From: Flavobacterium sp. 1355
Lineage (GTDB): Bacteria; Bacteroidota; Bacteroidia; Flavobacteriales; Flavobacteriaceae
Reading direction: 5' to 3'
Assembly (NCBI RefSeq): GCF_017833415.1
Contig: NZ_JAFICC010000012.1
Coordinates: 124,001 to 188,000, forward strand
DNA: 64,000 bases
Part shown: positions 49,345 to 57,041 of the stretch, piece after piece
Numbering within the stretch: position 1 is the first letter of the stretch
Layout: each line of letters starts with the position of its first letter
Translations under genes and position numbers: made by a program
The notes under the pieces: generated by a model
The model's input: only the letters and a program-made list of their open reading frames with translations
What the model was told of the DNA's origin: nothing
Database searches by the model: none

Positions 49345-51525
49345 ATGAAACATCTTTTAATTCTAATCAGTTTTTTAAATTCGTTTTTGTATTCTCAAGC
49401 CAGCCAGAGTACAGATAGTATTTTCTATTATAATAAATTAGCAGACAAAAATCTTAAGGATAAAAAATACGATAACGCTATTTTTTTTACACAGAAATCA
49501 ATTGATTTCTGTACGGCCAATCATAAAACTGAGCAGCAGGCCAATCAAACTTTTAAGCTTGGTAAAATTTATTACACACAGCGAAATTACGAATATGCGC
49601 TAAAAACTTTCCACAAAAGCATTTCCTTATTTGACAGGATAAAACCAACTCCTACAAATGCACTGGCATTGCATTATATTGGTGTTACCAGTGCCTTAAA
49701 AGGAAATCTAAGAACTGCCGATGTCTACTATAATAAATCTGAAAATCTTTTTAAACAATTAAATATTGTTGATCGTTCTCAAATCCTGAGCTATCAGAAA
49801 GCAATGGCTTTTAAGGCTGGCAAGAACTTTTCACTGGCTATAAAAACTTTTCAGAAAATTGCCAAAAAACCAGATAATATTTCGGTTTTAAAAACAAAAA
49901 CAGATGCTTATCATCAGCTTGGCTTAATTGAAACTCAACTGAGACAAAATGATTCTGCCCTCTTTTATTTTGAAAGTGCATTAGAAGGCATTTCAAAAAG
50001 TAATGATCTGGCTCAAAAATCAAAAATCATTCTGGCTATCAGTCAATACTACAAGAAAAACAAAAACTTTGATCTTGCCTATTCTTATCTGGATGAACAT
50101 TATCAGATTGAGAATTATATTTTGAAAATAAAAAATACGAGGCTGGATTCAAACGAATTCGAACAATTCAAAAGAAACCAATCCTTAAACAATACCCTGC
50201 AAAAAGAAAGCGAAGAAAAAATTCATCAAAAAACATATCGTTACTCCAAATTGGTGAGTATTCTGGCAATTGCCTTAATCTCTATCTTGTCTCTTTTGAG
50301 TCTGTCGTTATATAAAAATAATATTATCAGGAATCAGAATAATTTGCTTTTAAGAGAGAAAAACAAAGAACTGATTTTAGCCAAAAACAAAGCCGAAAAA
50401 GCTTCACAAGCGAGATCAGAATTTTTATCAACTGTAAGCCACGAGCTCAGAACGCCACTGAATGCTATTAACGGAATTACCCATTTATTACTGGAAGACA
50501 ATCCTAAAAAAAGTCAGTTAAAATATTTAGAATCTTTAAAATTTTCAGGAAATTACCTTACTACTTTTATAAATGAAATCCTTGAAATAAATAGAATTGA
50601 TTCTGCCAAAGCAGAAGTTGAAAACATTTCTTTTGATCTTAAAAAGCTGTTATTTAACATCCAGAGTTCCTTAAAAGAATTAGCAACAGCCAATAAAAAT
50701 TATTTTAATCTGGAAATCGATGAAGATATTCCGGATAATTTAATTGGTGATCCTACCAAATTATCCCAGATTATCCTCAATTTAATAAACAACGCTTTAA
50801 AATTTACCCAAAACGGGCATGTAAATGTCATTGCGAAATTATATGAAGCTAATGAAGATACTGCGGCCATTTATTTTGAAATCGTTGATACCGGAATTGG
50901 TATTCCCGAAGACAAACTACAAACGGTCTTTGAAAGTTTTTCGCAAGGATCAATAGAAGTAAATCGAAAATATGGCGGAACGGGCCTGGGACTTACTATT
51001 GTAAAAAAACTAATTGAACTTTTGGGTGGCGAAATAAAATTAAAAAGTGAGGTAGGAAAAGGTTCTACTTTTACATTCAGATTAAATTTTGATATCAGCA
51101 AAGAACCATTAAAAAACACTGATGAACTAAAAACAGATAACTACCCACAATTAAAAAACAAGTTTTTTTTGTTGATTGAAGATAACAAAATCAATCAGAT
51201 GATTACCCGAAAAATGCTTGAGAATAAAGGTATAAAATGTGAAATACTGGAGAATGGCGAAGATGCAATTGAACTTTTGAAAGTAAAAAGATTTGATATG
51301 ATTCTGATGGATGTGCATCTCCCCGGAATTAATGGCACAACAGCGACGAAACAAATCAGGGAGTTTGACAGAACAACTCCAATTATCGCATTAACAGCTA
51401 TTTCGCTTGACGAAAACCGCGATTTACTGCTTTCTTTCGGAATGAACGATGTTATTACAAAACCGTTTACAGCTGACGAATTTTACAGCACAATTGCTAA
51501 GTATTTTGAGTTAAAAAATGACTAA
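49345..51525 (+). CDS. Hybrid histidine kinase with TPR sensor and receiver domain
   Basis: A 726-residue protein with a signal peptide, periplasmic tetratricopeptide repeats (about 25-270), a transmembrane helix near 295-315, a short coiled linker, HisKA with His366 in TVSHELRTPLNAI, HATPase with N-box NLINNALKFT and G-box GTGLGLTIVKKL, and a C-terminal receiver with Asp656 in ILMDVHLPG. The TPRs probably sense a protein or peptide; output passes to the REC domain. The start is ATG 49345, with a TTG at 49336 possible. Its stop overlaps the lpxK stop on the opposite strand. Confidence 0.9.
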   Translation: MKHLLILISFLNSFLYSQASQSTDSIFYYNKLADKNLKDKKYDNAIFFTQKSIDFCTANHKTEQQANQTFKLGKIYYTQRNYEYALKTFHKSISLFDRIKPTPTNALALHYIGVTSALKGNLRTADVYYNKSENLFKQLNIVDRSQILSYQKAMAFKAGKNFSLAIKTFQKIAKKPDNISVLKTKTDAYHQLGLIETQLRQNDSALFYFESALEGISKSNDLAQKSKIILAISQYYKKNKNFDLAYSYLDEHYQIENYILKIKNTRLDSNEFEQFKRNQSLNNTLQKESEEKIHQKTYRYSKLVSILAIALISILSLLSLSLYKNNIIRNQNNLLLREKNKELILAKNKAEKASQARSEFLSTVSHELRTPLNAINGITHLLLEDNPKKSQLKYLESLKFSGNYLTTFINEILEINRIDSAKAEVENISFDLKKLLFNIQSSLKELATANKNYFNLEIDEDIPDNLIGDPTKLSQIILNLINNALKFTQNGHVNVIAKLYEANEDTAAIYFEIVDTGIGIPEDKLQTVFESFSQGSIEVNRKYGGTGLGLTIVKKLIELLGGEIKLKSEVGKGSTFTFRLNFDISKEPLKNTDELKTDNYPQLKNKFFLLIEDNKINQMITRKMLENKGIKCEILENGEDAIELLKVKRFDMILMDVHLPGINGTTATKQIREFDRTTPIIALTAISLDENRDLLLSFGMNDVITKPFTADEFYSTIAKYFELKND

Positions 51526-52556
51526 GCTTTTTGTTTGCTAAACCTCAACCTCACAATATATTCTAAAATACTACTGTCAAAATCTTGTTCTTTACTGATA
51601 AACGTACTTTTTATGGGTAAATAATACAATGGCGAAACCAATTTTGATTCTTTCAGCCGAACATAATCTTTTTCGGTTGTAATAATTTTTTTTTCTTGTG
51701 CCTTATTTTGAACCGTTTGTAAATCTGAATCAGAAAAATGATGATGATCCGGAAAAGTAAGACATTCATCTTTTTCATTTTTTAAATAATCAAAAAAGGG
51801 TGCTGGTTTTGCAATTCCGGCCAAAAGCAATTTTGATTCATTTTTGATCTCACTCACAGCAATTTTTTCTTCTTTTCCATAAACAGAATCATCATAGTCT
51901 ATAAAGGTAAAAAAAACCTGTTGCGAACTATTGACATTTAGCTTATTACGAATTTTTTCTTGCTTTTCAACAGATAAATCTTTTGGGCATTTGGTAACAA
52001 TAACAATATTTGCCCGATCTGCTCCTCTCCTGCTTTCGCGAAGATTTCCTGTTGGCAGCATAAAATCATCTGCATACAAATCACCATAAGATGTGAGCAG
52101 AATGTAAAATCCGGCTTTTACTTTTCGGTGTTGATAAGCATCATCAAGTAAAATAATTTCCGGTTTTTCTTTCTGTAACAGTAATTGGGTAATGCCGTTT
52201 GTTCTGTTGGCATCAACAGCAACCTGAATATTTGGAAATTTTTGATAAAACTGAAAAGGTTCATCTCCTAAAATTTCAGCATTTGAAGTTTCATCTGCCA
52301 AAACAAAACCTTCTGATTTGCGTTTATAACCTCGGCTTAAAGTGGCAACTTTATATTTTTCAGACAATAACCGGATTAAATATTCTATTTGAGGCGTTTT
52401 ACCAGTTCCGCCAACGCTAAGATTTCCAACAGCAATTACCGGAATTTCAAATGATACTGATTTAAGAATACCTTTGTCAAAAAGAAAATTACGGATCGAA
52501 GTAATGAATCCGTATAAAATGGCAAAAGGAAAAAGTAATATTCGAAGTAATTTCAT
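51522..52556 (-). CDS. lpxK: Tetraacyldisaccharide 4'-kinase
   Basis: A 344-residue inner-membrane kinase that phosphorylates the 4' position of the lipid A precursor. N-terminal membrane anchor; ATP-binding P-loop GNLSVGGTGKTPQIEYL at 44-60 (GGTGKT 49-54); ILLDDAYQHRKV (Walker B-like) at about 135; TTEKDYVRLK in the C-terminal half. Length normal. The stop TAG overlaps the converging histidine kinase stop by 3 to 4 bases, which shows tight gene packing. It is upstream on this strand from the toxin gene at 52561. Confidence 0.94.
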   Translation of the reverse strand: MKLLRILLFPFAILYGFITSIRNFLFDKGILKSVSFEIPVIAVGNLSVGGTGKTPQIEYLIRLLSEKYKVATLSRGYKRKSEGFVLADETSNAEILGDEPFQFYQKFPNIQVAVDANRTNGITQLLLQKEKPEIILLDDAYQHRKVKAGFYILLTSYGDLYADDFMLPTGNLRESRRGADRANIVIVTKCPKDLSVEKQEKIRNKLNVNSSQQVFFTFIDYDDSVYGKEEKIAVSEIKNESKLLLAGIAKPAPFFDYLKNEKDECLTFPDHHHFSDSDLQTVQNKAQEKKIITTEKDYVRLKESKLVSPLYYLPIKSTFISKEQDFDSSILEYIVRLRFSKQKA

Positions 52557-52560
52557 AAAG

Positions 52561-52842
52561 TTATTTATCGGAGTAATGTCCCATTGCAGAAATCACGAAC
52601 ACGGTTACAATGTCGTCTTCTATTCTGTAAATTAATCGATCTTTTTGATTGATTCGCCTTGACCAAAGACCTGAATATTGATGTTTTAATTGTTCCGGAT
52701 TTCCAAAACCCTCCTGTGGATTTTCTGATAGTTCAATTAAAATTTTAGAAATATTTTTAATTGAAATTTTATTTCCTGACTTTTTATGCTTTTCAATATC
52801 TTGATTTGCAATTTTAGTTACTTCAACCCTAAACTTCCCCAT
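52561..52842 (-). CDS. Txe/YoeB-family mRNA interferase toxin
   Basis: A 93-residue RelE-superfamily toxin of the Txe/YoeB subtype. It has the family core NPQEGFGNPEQLKHQYSGLWSRRINQKDRLIYRI and the catalytic tail MGHYSD (His89, Tyr90), preceded by Arg residues that line the active site. It should cleave mRNA on the ribosome when freed. The start overlaps the upstream antitoxin by 25 bp, the usual order with antitoxin first. The start here is ATG at 52842. Confidence 0.9.
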   Translation of the reverse strand: MGKFRVEVTKIANQDIEKHKKSGNKISIKNISKILIELSENPQEGFGNPEQLKHQYSGLWSRRINQKDRLIYRIEDDIVTVFVISAMGHYSDK

Positions 52843-53069
52843 ATATCATTCGGATCCAGCGTTGTAGTTTCGCCATTCTTAATATTCTCTTCTGCTTTTC
52901 TAACTTTCTCAATAAATTCAGGGCTATAAATACTTTCTCCCTTATCAAGTTTTCTTGAATCGGTTTCTATAATTTCAATTTCTTCAAAACCTTTAAAACT
53001 ATCAAACATAGCGATAAAAGCTTTCCCTATTTTAGTACGTTCGTTTATTTTTACAGTTAACGTTTTCAT
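52818..53069 (-). CDS. Antitoxin partner of the YoeB-type toxin
   Basis: An 83-residue protein encoded just before and overlapping the toxin. The N-terminus MKTLTVKINERTKIGKAFIAMF fits a DUF2683-like antitoxin type rather than classical YefM/Phd. The C-terminal half is acidic with a flexible NGETTTLDPNDIWGSLG end that should wrap the toxin. The N-terminal half presumably dimerises and binds the duplicated operator at 53101-53209. The pairing is strong from gene order; the family label is less sure. Confidence 0.8.
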   Translation of the reverse strand: MKTLTVKINERTKIGKAFIAMFDSFKGFEEIEIIETDSRKLDKGESIYSPEFIEKVRKAEENIKNGETTTLDPNDIWGSLGLK

Positions 53070-53086
53070 GGTTTTTTATTTAAACA

Positions 53087-53094
53087 CAAAGATA
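53087..53094 (-). promoter_or_regulatory. Promoter of the toxin-antitoxin operon
   Basis: On the minus strand TATCTTTG (53094 to 53087) matches TAnnTTTG, 17 bp before the antitoxin ATG. The first operator copy (53101-53143) lies in its -33 region. Confidence 0.55.
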
Positions 53095-53100
53095 CAAAAT

Positions 53101-53209
53101 TCGTACTATTAGTAATATAATATATTACCAAGTATAACTATTAAGTAGCATAAAATCAATAAAACTCGTGCTATTAGTAATACAATATATTACCAAGTAA
53201 GAACTATTA
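53101..53209. repeat. Duplicated palindromic operator upstream of the antitoxin
   Basis: Two direct copies of a 43- to 44-bp unit (53101-53143 and 53166-53209, 65-bp period) differ at only a few positions. Each contains the palindrome GTAATAT/ATATTAC with flanking TTAG and CCAA, plus ACTATTA at the right. The first copy covers the promoter. This fits cooperative binding of the antitoxin/toxin complex to autoregulate the operon. Confidence 0.75.
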
Positions 53210-53291
53210 CATATCACAATATCACCGAAATATTTTAAGGTTAATACGTTTATTCGTTAATTTGTTTAAAAATTTTAAGTTAATGGAACAA

Positions 53292-53313
53292 CCTGAAACT
53301 TGAAACCTGAAAC
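53292..53313. repeat. CCTGAAACTTGAAACCTGAAAC dispersed repeat
   Basis: This 22-nt word is the same as the right arm of the inverted repeat at 29031-29050 plus two bases. It ends 10 bp before the Nif3-family ATG at 53324. An open frame through it would give a spurious N-terminus; the repeat shows the true start lies downstream. Confidence 0.7.
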
Positions 53314-53323
53314 AAAAATTCAA

Positions 53324-54418
53324 ATGAAAATCAAAAATATAATAGAAGTTCTCGAAGAAATGGCTCCGTTGGCTTACGCCGAAGATTTTGATAATGTTGG
53401 ACTTTTAGTGGGTGATGCCGAAGCTGAAAGCACAGGTGTTTTGGTATGCCATGATGCTTTAGAAAATGTTATTGAAGAAGCCATTACAAAGAATTGCAAT
53501 TTGGTGGTTTGTTTTCACCCTATTTTATTTTCAGGAATTAAAAAAATTACGGGAAAGAATTACGTAGAGCGCGCCACTCTAAAGGCTATTAAAAATGACA
53601 TTGCTATTTATGCTGTTCACACAGCGCTTGACAATCATTTGCAGGGAGTCAATAAGATTTTCTGTGATGCGTTAGGATTAAAAAATAACAAAATTTTAAT
53701 TCCGAAACAGCATTTTATTCAAAAACTAGTTACTTATACCGTTCCCGAAAATGCCCAAAAAGTACGTCAGGCGATGTTTGATGCCGGCGCAGGAACAATT
53801 GGAAATTATGACAATTGCAGTTTTAACTCTAACGGAACAGGAACTTACAAAGGAAATAATGAAAGTAACCCTGTAATTGGAGAACGTCACGAACTAACAG
53901 AAACTGAAGAAATAAAAATTGAAGTTACGTTTGAAAAACATCTACAATCCAGGATTCTAAAAGCGCTTTTTGCCAATCATATTTATGAAGAAGTAGCTTA
54001 TGAAATTTATGATCTGCAAAATCAGCATCAGAATATTGGCTTAGGAATGGTTGGCGAATTTGAAACTGAAATGGACCAAAAAGACTTTCTGATTTTTATA
54101 AAAGAAAAAATGATTGCTGACGGAATTCGCCATTCTGCTTTTACAGGAAAAAAAATTAAGAAAGTGGCTGTTTTGGGCGGCTCCGGGAGTTTTGCCATAA
54201 AAAATGCAATTCAGGCAGGAGCAGATGCATTTTTAACCGCCGATTTGAAGTACCACCAGTTTTATGAAGCTGAAAACAAGTTACTTTTGGCAGATATTGG
54301 TCATTTTGAGAGCGAACGCTATACAAAAAATTATATTGTTGATTATCTTCGAAAAAAAATCCTTAATTTTGCCATCATTTTATCGGAAGAAAATACAAAT
54401 CCAGTTAAGTACTTATAG
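53324..54418 (+). CDS. Nif3-like dinuclear metal-centre protein
   Basis: A 364-residue member of the NIF3/YbgI family (often called GTP cyclohydrolase I type 2 homologue). Metal ligands are visible in VCHDAL, VVCFHPILFSG, YAVHTALDNHLQGVN and, near the C-terminus, GSGSFAIKNAIQAGADAFLTADLKYHQFYEA and LLADIGHFESE. The middle insertion, about residues 125-230, is a domain with ferredoxin-like fold in longer members. The biochemical role is unclear. Start ATG 53324; the extension to 53300 runs through a dispersed repeat. Confidence 0.9.
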   Translation: MKIKNIIEVLEEMAPLAYAEDFDNVGLLVGDAEAESTGVLVCHDALENVIEEAITKNCNLVVCFHPILFSGIKKITGKNYVERATLKAIKNDIAIYAVHTALDNHLQGVNKIFCDALGLKNNKILIPKQHFIQKLVTYTVPENAQKVRQAMFDAGAGTIGNYDNCSFNSNGTGTYKGNNESNPVIGERHELTETEEIKIEVTFEKHLQSRILKALFANHIYEEVAYEIYDLQNQHQNIGLGMVGEFETEMDQKDFLIFIKEKMIADGIRHSAFTGKKIKKVAVLGGSGSFAIKNAIQAGADAFLTADLKYHQFYEAENKLLLADIGHFESERYTKNYIVDYLRKKILNFAIILSEENTNPVKYL

Positions 54419-54421
54419 AAT

Positions 54422-55201
54422 ATGACGAATACGAAAGAATTAAGTGTTGAGGACAAGTTAAGAGCAATATATGATTTACAGCTTATTGACTCTAGAATTG
54501 ACGAAATCAGAAACGTTAGAGGAGAACTTCCTTTAGAGGTAGAAGATTTAGAAGATGAAGTTGCGGGCTTAAGCACACGTTCAGAGAAACTGAAAAGTGA
54601 ACTTGAAGTAATTGAGGAGCAAATCAAAGCAAAGAAAAATGCAATTGAGGAGCATAAAGAAGTGATCAAAAAATACACTAAACAACAAGAATCAGTTCGT
54701 AATAACAGAGAATTTAATTCTTTGACTAAAGAGGTTGAATTTCAGGAATTAGAAATCCAATTGGCTGAAAAGCAAATCAAAGAAATGAAAGCTTCTATCG
54801 AACATAAAAAAGAAGTTATTTCTAATTTAAAAGAAAAACTTGACGCTAAAAGCTCACATTTAAAACATAAAAAATCTGAATTAGACGCTATTATGGCTGA
54901 AACTCAAAAAGAAGAAATCTTCTTGTCTGAGAAATCTGCTGAATTTTCTGCTCTAATCGAAGAAAGATTATTAGCTGCTTACAACAGAATCAGAAGCAGT
55001 GTACGTAATGGTCTGGCTGTTGTATCTATCGAAAGAGGAGCTTCTGCAGGATCATTCTTTACAATTCCGCCTCAAACTCAGGTTGAGATTGCTTCAAGAA
55101 AGAAAATCATCACTGATGAGCACTCTGGAAGAATTTTGGTTGACAGTGCGTTAGCAGAAGAAGAGAAAGAAAAAATGGAACAATTGTTCGCTAAAATCTA
55201 A
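54422..55201 (+). CDS. Coiled-coil protein with degenerate C4 zinc ribbon
   Basis: A 259-residue protein of the COG1579 type (zinc ribbon domain protein, C4-type). Residues about 30-180 form a long coiled coil rich in Glu and Lys. The C-terminal domain keeps the ribbon frame, SFFTIPPQTQVEIASRKKIITDEHSGRILV, but the four cysteines of the usual CxxC...CxxC are absent; the entire protein has no Cys. So zinc binding is lost. It starts 3 bp after the Nif3 gene, a common pairing in Bacteroidota, and ends before a palindromic terminator. Confidence 0.87.
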   Translation: MTNTKELSVEDKLRAIYDLQLIDSRIDEIRNVRGELPLEVEDLEDEVAGLSTRSEKLKSELEVIEEQIKAKKNAIEEHKEVIKKYTKQQESVRNNREFNSLTKEVEFQELEIQLAEKQIKEMKASIEHKKEVISNLKEKLDAKSSHLKHKKSELDAIMAETQKEEIFLSEKSAEFSALIEERLLAAYNRIRSSVRNGLAVVSIERGASAGSFFTIPPQTQVEIASRKKIITDEHSGRILVDSALAEEEKEKMEQLFAKI

Positions 55202-55208
55202 ATAAGTT

Positions 55209-55235
55209 AGTCCCGATTAATCGGGACTTTTTTTT
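55209..55235 (+). terminator. Palindromic terminator
   Basis: AGTCCCGATT and AATCGGGACT form a perfect 20-bp palindrome (55209-55228) followed by a long T-run. It terminates the Nif3/zinc-ribbon unit. It includes TCCCGATT, part of the repeated hairpin family. Confidence 0.88.
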
Positions 55236-55241
55236 ATATTC

Positions 55242-55325
55242 TTTTGCCACAGATTAAAAGATTAATGTAGATTAAATCATTCAAGTCTGAAATGAAACCC
55301 GCGCAAATCTTTAATCTGTAGCAAA
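55242..55325. repeat. MITE-like palindromic element
   Basis: TTTTGCCACAGATTAAAAGATT (55242-55263 approximately) and AATCTTTAATCTGTAGCAAAA (to 55325) are inverted repeats with few mismatches; the first 15 bp have one. The core is AT-rich without an ORF. The ends match the elements at 36259-36352 and 37491-37580. Confidence 0.6.
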
Positions 55326-55381
55326 ACTTTTTTAGCAGGTTTTAAAATCATATTTTTTATCTTTAGAAAAAAATTTAAGTT

Positions 55382-56269
55382 TTGGGAATCAGAAAAGGAA
55401 TTCGTTTTATTACTTTAAAATCGGTCGGATCATATATTAATCTTCTTAGTTATGTACGTCCTCAAAAAGCTGTCGCACTTTCTTACGCTCTTTTTAGTCA
55501 GCCACGAATAGGCAGATTACATAAAGACAAATTACCCAAAATATTAAGAAATACAGCAACAGAAACATTTCATCATAACGAACATCACTTTCAAACTTAT
55601 ATCTGGAAAGGCAACGAAACCAAAATCTTACTCGTTCACGGATGGGAAAGCAATGCTTCGCGCTGGAAAAAAACCTTACCTCATCTTCAAAAATCAGGAA
55701 GCACTATTATAGCAATTGATGCTCCCGCTCATGGGCAAAGCAGCGGAAAAGAATTCAATGTTCCCCTTTATGCAGAATTCATTAATAAGGCTGTAGAAAA
55801 ATACCAGCCCACAATTATTATTGGCCACTCTATAGGCGGTGCCGCATCTGTCTATCATCAGTATTTATTTCCGAATACCAGCATTAATAAAATGGTTATT
55901 CTGGGAGCTCCTTCAGATTTAAAAACTTTAATTGACAATTATATCGCAATGCTGAGTCTGAACACCAAAATGTTTTCACTTCTGGAGAGCAAATTCATGG
56001 AAAGATTCAATTTTAAACTGGAAGATTTTTCAGGGCAAAAATTTGCTTCAGTATTCAATGTTTCGGGGTTAATTGCACATGACACTTCAGATAAAATTGT
56101 TGCTTTTGAAGAAGGGAAAAAAATCCACAGCAACTGGAAAAATAGTCAGTTTATTGAAACAAAAGGGTTAGGACATGGAATGCATGATGATGAATTGTAC
56201 GACAAAATAATTGAGTTTCTGTTTAGCGAACAAAACACTCAGGCTCAACTTGACAAAGATTCAGAATAA
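55382..56269 (+). CDS. Alpha/beta hydrolase
   Basis: A 295-residue protein with the hydrolase fold: LLVHGWESNASRWKKTLPHL (oxyanion-loop HG), APAHGQSSG, the nucleophile elbow IIGHSIGGAAS with catalytic Ser, an acid in HDTSDKIV and the catalytic His in GLGHGMHDDEL. No signal peptide. The start is TTG at 55382, because an upstream stop leaves no in-frame ATG before the conserved region. The substrate is unknown. Confidence 0.87.
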   Translation: MGIRKGIRFITLKSVGSYINLLSYVRPQKAVALSYALFSQPRIGRLHKDKLPKILRNTATETFHHNEHHFQTYIWKGNETKILLVHGWESNASRWKKTLPHLQKSGSTIIAIDAPAHGQSSGKEFNVPLYAEFINKAVEKYQPTIIIGHSIGGAASVYHQYLFPNTSINKMVILGAPSDLKTLIDNYIAMLSLNTKMFSLLESKFMERFNFKLEDFSGQKFASVFNVSGLIAHDTSDKIVAFEEGKKIHSNWKNSQFIETKGLGHGMHDDELYDKIIEFLFSEQNTQAQLDKDSE

Positions 56270-56287
56270 AAGATTTGCCCGTTTTGA

Positions 56288-56965
56288 TCAAACCACAATC
56301 CTGAAATGCTTCAAAAGCTCTTTTTCTCCTTTTCCTGTAATTTGTATCGCTCTGGAATCTTTAGTTCTTCTTAACCAATCTTCTGCAATCATTTTATTTA
56401 ATAAAGAAGCCCCGAGTGAACCTGCAATATGATTTTTTCTTTCGCTCCAGTCCAGGCATGGTTTCAGGAATAATCGTCTTTGTTTTTTTATTTCCTCCAG
56501 ATTAATCCCAAAATCAGAAAACCATTTTACACCTTCCTGACTTACTTCGAATTTATTTTCAGAATCGAGAATAATTTTTTGCTCTAAAAGACTTTCGGCA
56601 ACAGCCACACCAATTTTTCCGGCCAAATGATCGTAGCATGTTCTACAGTGTTTTATTGACGAATGTTTTTCAGAATTCTTTTTTTGAGATACTGCCGGCG
56701 GAATCAGGCTTGCCATTGCTTCTATTGCATAAGCTGTTTCTTTATTAGAAAATCTATAATATTTATGGCGTCCCTGTTTTTCTACACAAAGTAAACCAGC
56801 GTCTAAAAGCTTCGCCAAATGCATACTCATATTCTGCGGAGAAGTATTGGCTGTAATAGCAAGTTCGGTAGCTGTAAATGCTTTTCCATCAAGCAATGTC
56901 CACATAATTGCTGCCCGGGTTGGATCTCCAATTAATGAGGCAATTTTTATAAATTGATCTTCCAT
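56288..56965 (-). CDS. ArsR-family regulator with Cys-rich C-terminal region
   Basis: A 225-residue protein with an N-terminal ArsR winged helix (GDPTRAAIMWTLLDGKAFTATELAITANTSPQNMSMHLAKLLDAGLL, then QGRHKYYRF) and a longer C-terminal region with HCRTCYDHLAGKIGVAVAESLL at about 110-130. This HCxxCYDHLAG segment is conserved in a non-classical ArsR group and could bind a metal or small molecule, but no ligand is known. It is divergent from the P450 gene, with palindromic operators between them. Confidence 0.86.
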   Translation of the reverse strand: MEDQFIKIASLIGDPTRAAIMWTLLDGKAFTATELAITANTSPQNMSMHLAKLLDAGLLCVEKQGRHKYYRFSNKETAYAIEAMASLIPPAVSQKKNSEKHSSIKHCRTCYDHLAGKIGVAVAESLLEQKIILDSENKFEVSQEGVKWFSDFGINLEEIKKQRRLFLKPCLDWSERKNHIAGSLGASLLNKMIAEDWLRRTKDSRAIQITGKGEKELLKHFRIVV

Positions 56966-56987
56966 TTTATGTATTCATAGTTAAATC

Positions 56988-57038
56988 CAAACTTAAGTAT
57001 TGTGTTGTAAAGTTAAATAACTTTGCTAAAAACAATAC
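56988..57038. promoter_or_regulatory. Divergent arsR / P450 promoters and operator
   Basis: TAAGTTTG on the minus strand (56995-56988) is the arsR -7; TAACTTTG (57018-57025) on the plus strand is the P450 -7. The dyad AAAGTTA-AA-TAACTTT (57009-57024) overlaps the P450 -7. A second dyad, GTATTGT (56997-57003) and ACAATAC (57032-57038), encloses it. The arrangement suggests ArsR repression of both genes. Confidence 0.6.
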
Positions 57039-57041
57039 ACT

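Noticed and set aside
53101..53209. CRISPR or integrase attachment repeats
   Set aside because: Only two copies, with internal palindromes and next to a toxin-antitoxin promoter; an operator duplication explains it better.
53300..53323. Upstream start for the Nif3 gene
   Set aside because: The extra residues would be encoded by a dispersed repeat; the ATG at 53324 fits the family N-terminus.
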